NCBI RefSeq assembly: GCF_000410515.1
Contig: NC_021500.1
Coordinates: 3,906,001-3,970,000 of the forward strand
DNA length: 64,000 bases
Source of the DNA: Enterobacter sp. R4-368
Lineage (GTDB): Bacteria; Pseudomonadota; Gammaproteobacteria; Enterobacterales; Enterobacteriaceae
Direction of reading: 5' to 3'
This document shows, in pieces, positions 1 to 8,227 of this stretch (its first letter is position 1; each line of letters opens with the position of its first letter). The notes beneath the pieces are model-generated. The model ran no database searches. It had not been told where the DNA came from and was given only the letters and a program-made list of their open reading frames with translations. The translations under genes were made by a program, and so were the position numbers.

Positions 1-1772
1 GTTGGGATGAGCTGCTGCGTAAAGATACCAGCGGTAAACTGATCCAGCTGATGAACGAAACCGTCGACGGCGATTACCAGACCTTCAAATCCAAAGATGG
101 CGCGTACGTGCGTGAGCACTTCTTCGGTAAATACCCGGAAACCGCAGCGCTGGTTGCAGACTGGACTGATGAGCAGATCTGGGCCCTGAACCGTGGCGGC
201 CACGATCCGAAGAAAGTTTACGCGGCACTGAAAAAAGCGCGTGAAACCAAAGGCAAAGCGACTGTTATCCTGGCCCACACCATCAAAGGTTACGGCATGG
301 GCGATACCGCAGAAGGTAAAAACATCGCTCACCAGGTTAAGAAAATGAACATGGACGGCGTGCGTTATATCCGCGATCGTTTCAATGTTCCGGTTACCGA
401 TGAGCAGGTTGAAAACCTCTCTTACATCACCTTCCCGGAAGGTTCTGAAGAGCACAAATACCTGCACGAACGTCGTCAGGCGCTGAAAGGCTACCTGCCG
501 TCTCGTCAGCCGAACTTCACCGAAAAACTGGATCTGCCTGCGCTGGAAGACTTCTCCCAGCTGCTGGAAGAGCAGAATAAAGAGATCTCCACTACCATCG
601 CTTTCGTGCGTGCCCTGAACGTGATGCTGAAGAACAAGTCGATCAAAGATCGCCTGGTGCCGATCATCGCCGACGAAGCGCGTACCTTCGGTATGGAAGG
701 TCTGTTCCGTCAGATTGGTATTTACAGCCCGAACGGCCAGCAGTACACCCCGCAGGACCGTGAGCAGGTTGCTTACTACAAAGAAGACGAGAAAGGTCAG
801 ATCCTGCAGGAAGGCATCAACGAACTAGGTGCTGGCGCATCCTGGCTGGCGGCTGCGACTTCTTACAGCACCAACAACCTGCCGATGATCCCGTTCTACA
901 TCTACTACTCCATGTTCGGGTTCCAGCGTATCGGTGACCTGTGCTGGCAGGCTGGCGACCAGCAGGCTCGCGGCTTCCTGATCGGTGGTACTTCGGGTCG
1001 TACGACCCTGAACGGCGAAGGTCTGCAGCACGAAGATGGTCACAGCCATATTCAGTCGCTGACTATCCCGAACTGTATCTCTTACGACCCGTCTTATGCG
1101 TACGAAGTAGCAGTCATCATGCATGACGGTCTGCAACGTATGTACGGTGAAGCGCAAGAGAACATTTACTACTACATCACCACGCTGAACGAAAACTACC
1201 ACATGCCGGCGATGCCGGAAGGTGCCGAGGAAGGTATCCGTAAGGGTATCTACAAACTCGAAACCGTTGCCGGTAGCAAAGGTAAAGTTCAGCTGCTGGG
1301 CTCCGGTTCTATCCTGCGTCACGTGCGTGAAGCAGCGCAGATCCTGGCGAACGACTACGGCGTGGGCTCTGACGTGTACAGCGTCACCTCCTTCACTGAA
1401 CTGGCGCGTGATGGGCAGGATTGTGAGCGTTGGAACATGCTTCACCCGCTGGAAACGCCGCGCGTTCCGTACATCGCTCAGGTGATGAACGACGCACCGG
1501 CTGTGGCATCAACTGACTATATGAAACTGTTCGCCGAGCAGGTTCGTACTTACGTACCGGCTGATGACTACCGCGTACTGGGTACTGATGGCTTCGGTCG
1601 CTCCGACAGCCGTGAAAACCTGCGTCACCACTTCGAAGTTGATGCTTCTTACGTGGTGGTAGCAGCACTGGGCGAACTGGCTAAACGTGGCGAAATCGAC
1701 AAGAAAGTGGTGGCGGAAGCAATCACCAAATTCAACATCGATGCAGAAAAAGTTAACCCGCGTCTGGCGTAA
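1..1772 (+). CDS. aceE: Pyruvate dehydrogenase E1 component, 5'-truncated by the window edge
   Basis: Thiamine-diphosphate-dependent E1 subunit, which decarboxylates pyruvate and acetylates the lipoyl groups of AceF in the cytoplasmic pyruvate dehydrogenase complex. The reading frame is open from base 3, giving 589 codons; the family protein is about 887 residues, so roughly the first 300 residues, including the cofactor pyrophosphate site, lie outside the window. The visible part covers the middle and C-terminal transketolase-like domains and matches E. coli AceE nearly residue for residue, ending NPRLA. The stop is 14 bases before aceF, with a purine-rich ribosome site between them, so the two are co-transcribed. 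The internal ATG at 51 is not a start, since homology continues upstream to the edge. Confidence 0.98.
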   Translation, partial: WDELLRKDTSGKLIQLMNETVDGDYQTFKSKDGAYVREHFFGKYPETAALVADWTDEQIWALNRGGHDPKKVYAALKKARETKGKATVILAHTIKGYGMGDTAEGKNIAHQVKKMNMDGVRYIRDRFNVPVTDEQVENLSYITFPEGSEEHKYLHERRQALKGYLPSRQPNFTEKLDLPALEDFSQLLEEQNKEISTTIAFVRALNVMLKNKSIKDRLVPIIADEARTFGMEGLFRQIGIYSPNGQQYTPQDREQVAYYKEDEKGQILQEGINELGAGASWLAAATSYSTNNLPMIPFYIYYSMFGFQRIGDLCWQAGDQQARGFLIGGTSGRTTLNGEGLQHEDGHSHIQSLTIPNCISYDPSYAYEVAVIMHDGLQRMYGEAQENIYYYITTLNENYHMPAMPEGAEEGIRKGIYKLETVAGSKGKVQLLGSGSILRHVREAAQILANDYGVGSDVYSVTSFTELARDGQDCERWNMLHPLETPRVPYIAQVMNDAPAVASTDYMKLFAEQVRTYVPADDYRVLGTDGFGRSDSRENLRHHFEVDASYVVVAALGELAKRGEIDKKVVAEAITKFNIDAEKVNPRLA

Positions 1773-1786
1773 GAGGTAAAGAGATA

Positions 1787-3682
1787 ATGGCTATCGAAAT
1801 CAAAGTACCGGACATCGGGTCTGATGAAGTTGAAATCACCGAGATTCTGGTCAAAGTGGGCGACACCGTTTCCGCTGAACAGTCGCTGATCACCGTAGAA
1901 GGCGACAAAGCCTCTATGGAAGTTCCGTCTCCGCAGGCTGGCGTTGTTAAAGAGATCAAAGTCTCTGTTGGCGACAAAACCGAGACGGGCAAACTGATCA
2001 TGATTTTCGATTCCGCCGATGGTGCAGCAGCCGCTGCACCTGCTCCGGCAGAAGAGAAGAAAGAAGCCGCTCCGGCCGCTGCTGCGCCAGCAACCGCGGC
2101 AGCGAAAGAAGTGAACGTCCCTGACATCGGCGGTGACGAAGTTGAAGTCACCGAAATTCTGGTGAAAGTGGGCGACACCGTTGCGGCAGAACAGTCTCTG
2201 ATCACCGTAGAGGGCGACAAAGCCTCTATGGAAGTTCCGGCGCCGTTCGCAGGCACCGTGAAAGAGATCAAAATCAACACCGGCGACAAAGTCTCTACCG
2301 GCTCGCTGATCATGATCTTCGAAGTGGCGGGTGCTGCACCTGCTGCGGCTCCGGCTCAGGCAGCCGCTCCGGCTGCGGCGAGCGCACCGGCAGCTGCGGC
2401 TGGCGCGAAAGAAGTCAACGTACCTGACATCGGCGGTGACGAAGTAGAAGTGACCGAAGTGCTGGTGAAAGTGGGTGACAAAGTCTCCGCTGAACAGTCT
2501 CTGATCACCGTAGAGGGCGACAAAGCCTCTATGGAAGTCCCGGCACCGTTCGCCGGTGTTGTTAAAGAGCTGAAAGTGAACGTGGGCGACAAAGTCTCCA
2601 CAGGCTCGCTGATCATGGTATTCGAAGTGGAAGGCGCTGCGCCTGCCGCGGCTCCGGCTGCCGCTCCGGCATCTGCTGCCCCGGCTCAGGCTGCTAAACC
2701 TGCTGCGGCACCGGCTGCGAAAGCAGAAGGTAAATCTGACTTCGCGGAAAACGACGCTTACGTCCACGCTACTCCGCTGATCCGCCGCCTGGCGCGCGAA
2801 TTCGGCGTTAACCTGGCGAAAGTGAAAGGCACTGGTCGTAAAGGCCGTATCCTGCGCGAAGACGTGCAGGCTTACGTGAAAGACGCAGTGAAACGTGCTG
2901 AATCCGCACCTGCCGCTGGCGCGACTGGCGGTTCTCTGCCGGGTCTGCTGCCGTGGCCGAAAGTGGACTTCAGCAAGTTCGGCGAAATCGAAGAAGTGGA
3001 ACTGGGCCGTATTCAGAAAATCTCTGGTGCGAACCTGAGCCGTAACTGGGTGATGATCCCGCACGTTACGCACTTCGACAAAACCGATATCACCGATCTG
3101 GAAGCGTTCCGTAAACAACAGAACGCCGAAGCTGAGAAGCGCAAACTGGATGTGAAATTCACCCCGGTTGTCTTCATCATGAAAGCCGTCGCTGCTGCGC
3201 TTGAGCAGATGCCACGCTTCAACAGCTCGCTGTCTGAAGACGGTCAGCGCCTGACACTGAAGAAATACATCAACATCGGTGTTGCGGTGGATACCCCGAA
3301 CGGTCTGGTTGTTCCGGTCTTTAAAGACGTGAACAAGAAGAGCGTTACCGAGCTGTCCCGCGAACTGACGGTGATTTCCAAGAAAGCGCGTGACGGTAAG
3401 CTGACCGCAGGCGAAATGCAGGGCGGTTGCTTCACCATCTCCAGCATCGGCGGCCTGGGAACTACCCACTTCGCGCCGATTGTGAACGCGCCGGAAGTCG
3501 CTATCCTGGGCGTCTCCAAATCTGCAATGGAGCCGGTCTGGAACGGTAAAGAGTTCGTACCGCGTTTGATGATGCCGATTTCGCTCTCCTTCGACCACCG
3601 TGTGATTGACGGTGCTGATGGTGCGCGCTTTATCACCATCATCAACAACATGCTGTCTGACATTCGCCGTCTGGTGATGTAA
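1787..3682 (+). CDS. aceF: Dihydrolipoyllysine acetyltransferase, E2 core of pyruvate dehydrogenase
   Basis: Transfers the acetyl group from lipoyl-lysine to CoA and forms the structural core of the complex. The 631-residue protein has three N-terminal lipoyl domains, each with the motif GDKASMEVP; the lipoylated lysines are K41, K145 and K246. Ala/Pro-rich flexible linkers separate them. A peripheral subunit-binding domain follows at about residues 326-363 ([15 protein letters not shown] onward), then the acyltransferase domain with the catalytic histidine near residue 604 in SFDHRVIDG. Length is one residue more than E. coli AceF. The lipoyl modules are close direct repeats at DNA level, so unequal crossing-over could change their number; here three are intact. 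A strong terminator follows directly. Confidence 0.99.
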   Translation: MAIEIKVPDIGSDEVEITEILVKVGDTVSAEQSLITVEGDKASMEVPSPQAGVVKEIKVSVGDKTETGKLIMIFDSADGAAAAAPAPAEEKKEAAPAAAAPATAAAKEVNVPDIGGDEVEVTEILVKVGDTVAAEQSLITVEGDKASMEVPAPFAGTVKEIKINTGDKVSTGSLIMIFEVAGAAPAAAPAQAAAPAAASAPAAAAGAKEVNVPDIGGDEVEVTEVLVKVGDKVSAEQSLITVEGDKASMEVPAPFAGVVKELKVNVGDKVSTGSLIMVFEVEGAAPAAAPAAAPASAAPAQAAKPAAAPAAKAEGKSDFAENDAYVHATPLIRRLAREFGVNLAKVKGTGRKGRILREDVQAYVKDAVKRAESAPAAGATGGSLPGLLPWPKVDFSKFGEIEEVELGRIQKISGANLSRNWVMIPHVTHFDKTDITDLEAFRKQQNAEAEKRKLDVKFTPVVFIMKAVAAALEQMPRFNSSLSEDGQRLTLKKYINIGVAVDTPNGLVVPVFKDVNKKSVTELSRELTVISKKARDGKLTAGEMQGGCFTISSIGGLGTTHFAPIVNAPEVAILGVSKSAMEPVWNGKEFVPRLMMPISLSFDHRVIDGADGARFITIINNMLSDIRRLVM

Positions 3683-3688
3683 TCGAAG

Positions 3689-3714
3689 AAGCCGGCCTGA
3701 CGGCCGGCTTTTTT
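3689..3714 (+). terminator. Rho-independent terminator after aceF
   Basis: Nine-base-pair stem AAGCCGGCC/GGCCGGCTT with the loop TGAC, continued by a run of T. It begins six bases after the aceF stop and separates aceEF from the lpd leader. Confidence 0.9.
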
Positions 3715-3782
3715 CTGGTAATCTCATAAGGCTGTTGGGGTTATCAGGGGCAAAAGGACAAATCGTTTGCCGTTTGTTGTTT

Positions 3783-3802
3783 CAAAATTGTTAACAATTT
3801 TG
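3783..3802 (+). promoter_or_regulatory. Perfect 20-base palindrome in the lpd leader, probable operator
   Basis: The sequence CAAAATTGTTAACAATTTTG is its own reverse complement. It lies about 85 bases before the lpd start, downstream of the aceF terminator, where the separate lpd promoter is expected. A nearly identical element precedes lpd in E. coli, whose lpd promoter is known to be controlled by ArcA, and the TGTTAACAAT core resembles an ArcA half-site. The assignment to ArcA is inference; the palindrome itself is plain. Confidence 0.5.
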
Positions 3803-3886
3803 TAAACTGCGGGCGGATAGAACGTCCCGGTGGATGAAGGGCGACATGAAGTACCCCTGACCGCCGGAAATCAATAAGAGGTCATG

Positions 3887-5311
3887 ATGAGTACTGAAAT
3901 CAAAACTCAGGTCGTGGTACTTGGGGCAGGCCCGGCAGGTTACTCTGCTGCCTTCCGTTGCGCTGATTTAGGTCTGGAAACCGTCATCGTTGAACGTTAC
4001 AACACTCTCGGCGGTGTTTGTCTGAACGTGGGTTGTATCCCTTCTAAAGCGCTGCTGCACGTTGCAAAAGTTATCGAAGAAGCCAAAGCGCTGGCTGAAC
4101 ACGGTATCGTCTTCGGCGAGCCGAAAACCGATATCGACAAAATTCGTACCTGGAAAGAGAAAGTTATCACTCAGCTGACCGGCGGTCTGGCGGGTATGGC
4201 CAAAGGCCGTAAAGTGAAAGTGGTTAACGGTCTGGGTAAATTCACCGGGGCGAACACCCTGGAAGTGGAAGGCGAAAACGGCAAAACCGTGATCAACTTC
4301 GACAACGCTATCATCGCGGCGGGTTCCCGTCCGATCCAGTTGCCGTTCATTCCGCATGAAGATCCGCGCGTATGGGATTCTACCGACGCCCTGGAACTGA
4401 AATCCGTACCGAAACGCCTGCTGGTTATGGGTGGCGGTATCATCGGTCTGGAAATGGGTACTGTGTACCATGCGCTGGGTTCAGAGATTGACGTGGTTGA
4501 AATGTTCGACCAGGTTATCCCGGCCGCAGACAAAGACATCGTTAAAGTCTTCACCAAACGCATCGGTAAGAAATTCAACCTGATGCTGGAAACCAAAGTG
4601 ACCGCCGTTGAAGCGAAAGAAGACGGCATTTACGTTTCCATGGAAGGCAAAAAAGCCCCTGCTGAAGCGCAGCGTTACGACGCCGTGCTGGTGGCTATCG
4701 GCCGTGTGCCGAACGGTAAAAACCTCGACGCTGGCAAAGCAGGCGTGGAAGTGGACGAACGCGGCTTTATCCGTGTTGATAAACAGCTGCGCACCAACGT
4801 GCCGCACATCTTCGCTATCGGCGATATCGTCGGTCAGCCGATGCTGGCGCACAAAGGCGTGCATGAAGGCCACGTGGCCGCTGAAGTTATCGCCGGTAAG
4901 AAACATTACTTCGATCCGAAAGTTATCCCGTCTATCGCCTACACCGAGCCGGAAGTTGCATGGGTGGGTCTGACCGAGAAAGAAGCGAAAGAGAAAGGCA
5001 TCAGCTACGAAACCGCCACCTTCCCGTGGGCTGCTTCCGGCCGTGCTATCGCTTCTGACTGCGCTGACGGTATGACCAAACTGATTTTCGACAAAGAGAC
5101 GCACCGTGTTATCGGTGGCGCGATTGTCGGCACCAACGGCGGCGAGCTGCTGGGTGAAATCGGTCTGGCTATCGAAATGGGCTGTGATGCGGAAGACATT
5201 GCGCTGACCATTCACGCGCACCCGACGCTGCATGAATCCGTCGGTCTGGCGGCTGAAGTGTTCGAAGGTAGCATTACCGACCTGCCGAACCCGAAAGCGA
5301 AGAAAAAGTAA
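3887..5311 (+). CDS. lpd: Dihydrolipoamide dehydrogenase (E3)
   Basis: FAD enzyme that reoxidises dihydrolipoyl groups with NAD+, shared by pyruvate dehydrogenase, 2-oxoglutarate dehydrogenase and the glycine cleavage system. The 474-residue protein shows the FAD-binding GAGPAGYSAAF near the N-terminus, the redox-active disulfide C45/C50 in GGVCLNVGCIPSK, a second dinucleotide fold around GGGIIGLEMG, and the C-terminal HAHPTLHES carrying the catalytic His-Glu pair. Two ATG codons are adjacent (3884 and 3887). The second is chosen because the AAGAGG ribosome site at 3876-3881 is five bases from it but too close to the first, and because the E. coli protein starts there. It has its own leader and terminator, which fits expression independent of aceEF. 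Confidence 0.98.
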   Translation: MSTEIKTQVVVLGAGPAGYSAAFRCADLGLETVIVERYNTLGGVCLNVGCIPSKALLHVAKVIEEAKALAEHGIVFGEPKTDIDKIRTWKEKVITQLTGGLAGMAKGRKVKVVNGLGKFTGANTLEVEGENGKTVINFDNAIIAAGSRPIQLPFIPHEDPRVWDSTDALELKSVPKRLLVMGGGIIGLEMGTVYHALGSEIDVVEMFDQVIPAADKDIVKVFTKRIGKKFNLMLETKVTAVEAKEDGIYVSMEGKKAPAEAQRYDAVLVAIGRVPNGKNLDAGKAGVEVDERGFIRVDKQLRTNVPHIFAIGDIVGQPMLAHKGVHEGHVAAEVIAGKKHYFDPKVIPSIAYTEPEVAWVGLTEKEAKEKGISYETATFPWAASGRAIASDCADGMTKLIFDKETHRVIGGAIVGTNGGELLGEIGLAIEMGCDAEDIALTIHAHPTLHESVGLAAEVFEGSITDLPNPKAKKK

Positions 5312-5332
5312 GTTTCGCCAGTTTAAGATAAG

Positions 5333-5357
5333 GCAGCCTGCGGGCTGCTTTTTTTTG
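5333..5357 (+). terminator. Rho-independent terminator after lpd
   Basis: Stem GCAGCC/GGCTGC with loop TGCG, then nine T. The remaining stretch to the next gene (5358-5602) is AT-rich at first; I see no convincing promoter hexamer pair or other gene in it. Confidence 0.9.
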
Positions 5358-5602
5358 CCTTTTTCCCTCATTTATTCCTTTTTCACCTAACTATAAGTTT
5401 TAGTAGGCATTTTCCACTCAGATTATTCCGTAAAATGCCGATAACTCAGCCAAGAATTTTTATATAACGCAGGCTGCAAGCCCGCACCTCTGGCTCCGTC
5501 ATGACATGGACTGTGTGACTTTTCCTCGTTTCATTGCTCCCGTCCGGCGTTTGCCGCATTTGTAGTTCTTATCCCTGGTTTGGAATGAAAAAAGGAATCG
5601 TT

Positions 5603-6334
5603 ATGTCTTATAAAAAAGTCGCTGTTGTCGGTGTGGTGTTGGCTGCGTTCGTGCTGTCGGGTTGTGGTGCGATGACCACGGCGGTGAAAAAACGTAATCT
5701 GGACGTGAAAACCCAGATGAGCCAGACCATCTGGCTGGAGCCCTCCTCTGAGAAAACCGTGTATATCCAGGTTAAAAACACCTCTGATAAAGACATGAGC
5801 AACTTGCAGACGCTGCTGTCAAAAGAGCTGACCGACAAAGGTTACAAAGTGACCTCTTCCCCGGATACCGCTTACTACTGGATCCAGGCCAACGTGCTGA
5901 AAGCCGACAAAATGGATCTGCGTGAAACCCAGGGCTACCTGAAAAGTGGTTACGAAGGTGCGGCGATGGGTGCGGCGCTTGGCGCGGGTATTACTGCGTA
6001 CAATAGCAACTCCTCCGGCGCGGCACTGGGTGTAGGTCTGGCGGCGGGCCTGGTTGGGCTGGCAGCCGATGCCATGGTCGAAGACGTTAACTTCACCATG
6101 GTTACCGATTTGCAAATCTCTGAGCGCAGCAAAGCGAAAGTGACCACCGACAACGTGGCAGCGCTGCGTCAGGGTACTTCCGGTATCAAGCTGCAAACCA
6201 GCACCGAAGAAGGTAACCGCGCGAAATACCAGACGCGTGTTGTGTCTAACGCGAATAAAGTGAACCTGAAATTCGAAGAAGCCAAACCGGTTCTCGAAGC
6301 GCAGCTGGCGAAATCTGTCGCTAACATTATGTAA
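5603..6334 (+). CDS. traT: TraT-like outer-membrane lipoprotein (surface exclusion / serum resistance family)
   Basis: Very similar along its whole 243 residues to the F-plasmid surface-exclusion lipoprotein TraT, which blocks mating-pair formation between cells carrying the same plasmid and adds to complement resistance. The start at 5603 has an AAGGAA ribosome site about eight bases upstream and gives a classic lipoprotein signal with LSGC and the lipidated cysteine at residue 21. Diagnostic stretches include [20 protein letters not shown], a Gly/Ala-rich membrane-interacting segment ([11 protein letters not shown]), and AALRQGTSG near the C-terminus. An in-frame ATG at 5585 is possible but less well placed. 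No other transfer gene is present, so this is a free-standing chromosomal copy; exclusion activity is not implied. Its own terminator follows. Confidence 0.92.
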   Translation: MSYKKVAVVGVVLAAFVLSGCGAMTTAVKKRNLDVKTQMSQTIWLEPSSEKTVYIQVKNTSDKDMSNLQTLLSKELTDKGYKVTSSPDTAYYWIQANVLKADKMDLRETQGYLKSGYEGAAMGAALGAGITAYNSNSSGAALGVGLAAGLVGLAADAMVEDVNFTMVTDLQISERSKAKVTTDNVAALRQGTSGIKLQTSTEEGNRAKYQTRVVSNANKVNLKFEEAKPVLEAQLAKSVANIM

Positions 6335-6381
6335 GCCGCCTTTGCATTCCACATGATGAATGCATGGGTAGCCTGAAATAG

Positions 6382-6410
6382 GCGAGTCAGGGAACTGGCT
6401 CGCTTTTTTT
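6382..6410 (+). terminator. Rho-independent terminator after the traT-like gene
   Basis: Stem GCGAGTCAG/CTGGCTCGC with one G-T pair, loop GGAA, followed by seven T. It makes the traT-like gene a single-gene unit. Confidence 0.85.
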
Positions 6411-6472
6411 ATTGTGTTTCGTGATGAATTCAGGGTTTTCATCCGCAAAGTATAAAGATTGTGCAAAAACTG

Positions 6473-6499
6473 CCGATGGTAGATGACTACCACTATCGG
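6473..6499 (+). other. Leader hairpin before the unknown gene
   Basis: CCGAT pairs with ATCGG outside and GGTAG with CTACC inside, with an ATGA loop and a three-base bulge. The alternative start at 6483 sits in the loop, and the ribosome site GGGAG lies just downstream. A possible -10 hexamer TATAAA at 6451-6456 would place the hairpin near the 5' end of the mRNA. Its role is unknown. Confidence 0.4.
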
Positions 6500-6521
6500 T
6501 GAGAGAGGGAGTTTCATCGTC

Positions 6522-7955
6522 ATGATCCGCGGACTTAGTTTTGCCTTACAGCTGCCTTCTGTTACGCGCGTGAACGCGACAACACAGGTTGGCGCTGCTG
6601 TACGAGCCGCCAGCAGTAATAACGCCGTCGCTAACAATAACACCTCGGCGAAAGTGATGTTCGGTAGCCAGACTTCAGAAATTTCGGCGGTTTATAGCCT
6701 GTCACCGAAAAAAATGAGCACCGGTGTTGCACAGCAGTCCAACCCCATTATTGAGGGGCTGATGCAATCGGCACTGGGCAGTGCTTCGGTTTCCTCGATG
6801 GCAGGCCTTGGCAGCGCGCTGCTTGGCAATCTGAAGGAGAACCGTGGCGATTTCACCCAGGCACTGACCGGGGTGAGCACAGATATGGGGGCCAGCGCCG
6901 GTGCGAACAAATCAGCGGTGACGCTCAGTATCGCCACCCAATCCGGCTCGACTGTTCACCTGACGATGACCCAGCAGGACAACGGCATCGCGGTTGAGGT
7001 GAAAACGGAGGGCGAGGCGCTAAATGATGATGATGCGGCGGCAGTGGCGAACCTCGGCAGTGCGTTAAGCAAAGCGCTCAGCGGACTGGGGCAGCAACCG
7101 CCGAAACTGGATATCTCCGGTTTAACCAACTTTGACAGCAACCGCTTGAAATCTGTCGATCTGAAAACCGATATACGCAATGGCGATGATTCGCTGCAGT
7201 CGCTTAATTTCCATGCCGATGACAAAGCGCGCTCTGTTGCCTACCAGGATGGCGACTATTCGCTGAAGATGAGCAGCGATATGTCCAAACCTGCGCTCTC
7301 CGGCAGCTACGGCCAACAGCAGCTGGCGCTGAAGGCGTATGACGATAAATTCGATAAAGCGCGTATTGCCGGAAATGGCGATCGTGGCCAGATGGAAGCG
7401 ATGAAATCTGTATTCCGCGCGCTGAACACCACTCGCGATGCGGAAAGCGCCAAAGTCACCACAGGCCAAAACCTCACCCTTGATACGAGTGGCGTTTCGC
7501 AATTAAGCGGGCTGAATGATTTTTCGCTGTCGCTCGTGCAAACCGAGAAATCACCTAATCCGTTGCATGAAGAAGAGAAAGATCGCTTCGCTTATACCGC
7601 CTCGCAGTCTTCCGAAGAGCAGACACGTGATGACGGCTCAAAAACCGTGAAGCAGACGGCACGCAGCCATCTGAGCGCCGCCTGGCATGAGGCTATCGAC
7701 CCGTCGATTCCGCTGGCGCTGAACAAAATGAAGTCGTCGCAAAACTACTTCTACCATCTGGTGGAAAACGATGAAGAGAACACCACCACGCTCAACTATA
7801 ACGGTCGCGGGCAACTGGCAAGCGTCGGTCATAACGAGCAGGTGAACAACCGCTCAACGGTGCAAAAATACGTACTGGGTAAGCTGGTGGATCAAACCGT
7901 CACCCCGGAAAAGTATGCCAACAGTAATGTGCGTTCGTTGTTAGGTTCGGCGTAA
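6522..7955 (+). CDS. Protein of unknown function, cysteine-free, Ser/Asn/Gln-rich
   Basis: I do not recognise this 477-residue protein. It has no lipobox, no clear Sec signal and no membrane segment. The first 100 residues are small-residue and Asn/Ser-rich and look flexible; residues about 132-165 (VTLSIATQSGSTVHLTM and following) read as paired beta strands, then come helical and acidic segments. There is no cysteine and only one tryptophan (W388). Cysteine-poor, Ser/Thr/Asn-rich composition is common in exported or surface proteins, but that is only a hint. The start at 6522 has GGGAG ten bases upstream; an earlier ATG at 6483 has no ribosome site and lies in a hairpin loop. It sits alone between terminators, next to the traT-like gene, in a slot that differs from E. 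coli. Confidence 0.8.
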   Translation: MIRGLSFALQLPSVTRVNATTQVGAAVRAASSNNAVANNNTSAKVMFGSQTSEISAVYSLSPKKMSTGVAQQSNPIIEGLMQSALGSASVSSMAGLGSALLGNLKENRGDFTQALTGVSTDMGASAGANKSAVTLSIATQSGSTVHLTMTQQDNGIAVEVKTEGEALNDDDAAAVANLGSALSKALSGLGQQPPKLDISGLTNFDSNRLKSVDLKTDIRNGDDSLQSLNFHADDKARSVAYQDGDYSLKMSSDMSKPALSGSYGQQQLALKAYDDKFDKARIAGNGDRGQMEAMKSVFRALNTTRDAESAKVTTGQNLTLDTSGVSQLSGLNDFSLSLVQTEKSPNPLHEEEKDRFAYTASQSSEEQTRDDGSKTVKQTARSHLSAAWHEAIDPSIPLALNKMKSSQNYFYHLVENDEENTTTLNYNGRGQLASVGHNEQVNNRSTVQKYVLGKLVDQTVTPEKYANSNVRSLLGSA

Positions 7956-7969
7956 CAGCTATGTAACCA

Positions 7970-7992
7970 AACGGCCCTGCGGGGCCGTTTTT
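7970..7992 (+). terminator. Rho-independent terminator after the unknown gene
   Basis: Stem AACGGCCC/GGGCCGTT with loop TGCG and a short T run. It isolates the unknown gene from acnB. Confidence 0.85.
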
Positions 7993-8097
7993 CATTCCAG
8001 TGGGCGAGGATTCTCTGTCGTTAAAACCTTCTCCCGCCTGCTTTATTCCGTCCTTAACGATTCAGCAAGTATTTAATGTTGCTTTTTTGTAAACAGA

Positions 8098-8126
8098 TTA
8101 ACACCCCCTGAAAATCCTGCTATGCT
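8098..8126 (+). promoter_or_regulatory. acnB promoter
   Basis: A -35 TTAACA at 8098-8103 and a -10 TATGCT at 8121-8126 are separated by exactly 17 bases. This predicts a start near 8133 and a leader of about 95 bases. The AT-rich block just upstream would suit the ArcA, CRP and Fis control known for this gene in E. coli; I did not identify exact sites. Confidence 0.65.
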
Positions 8127-8227
8127 GCCCGACGCGGTTCGCGGATTTACCCTACAAACTGCTGTCTCACAGGAGCGTGAAGAGAAACGCCTGCCGCATT
8201 ATGACAATGAGAGCGAGGAGAACCGTC

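Noticed and set aside
1649..3727. A 692-codon open frame antisense to aceF, and similar long antisense frames in acnB, lpd, gcd and tsf
   Set aside because: They mirror highly biased, GC-rich coding sequence on the other strand, have no ribosome sites or homologues, and consist of His/Arg/Phe-rich low-quality protein. They are shadows.
5585..5602. Alternative earlier starts of the traT-like gene (5534, 5585)
   Set aside because: They would push the lipoprotein signal inward; the start at 5603 has the better ribosome site and the family's length.
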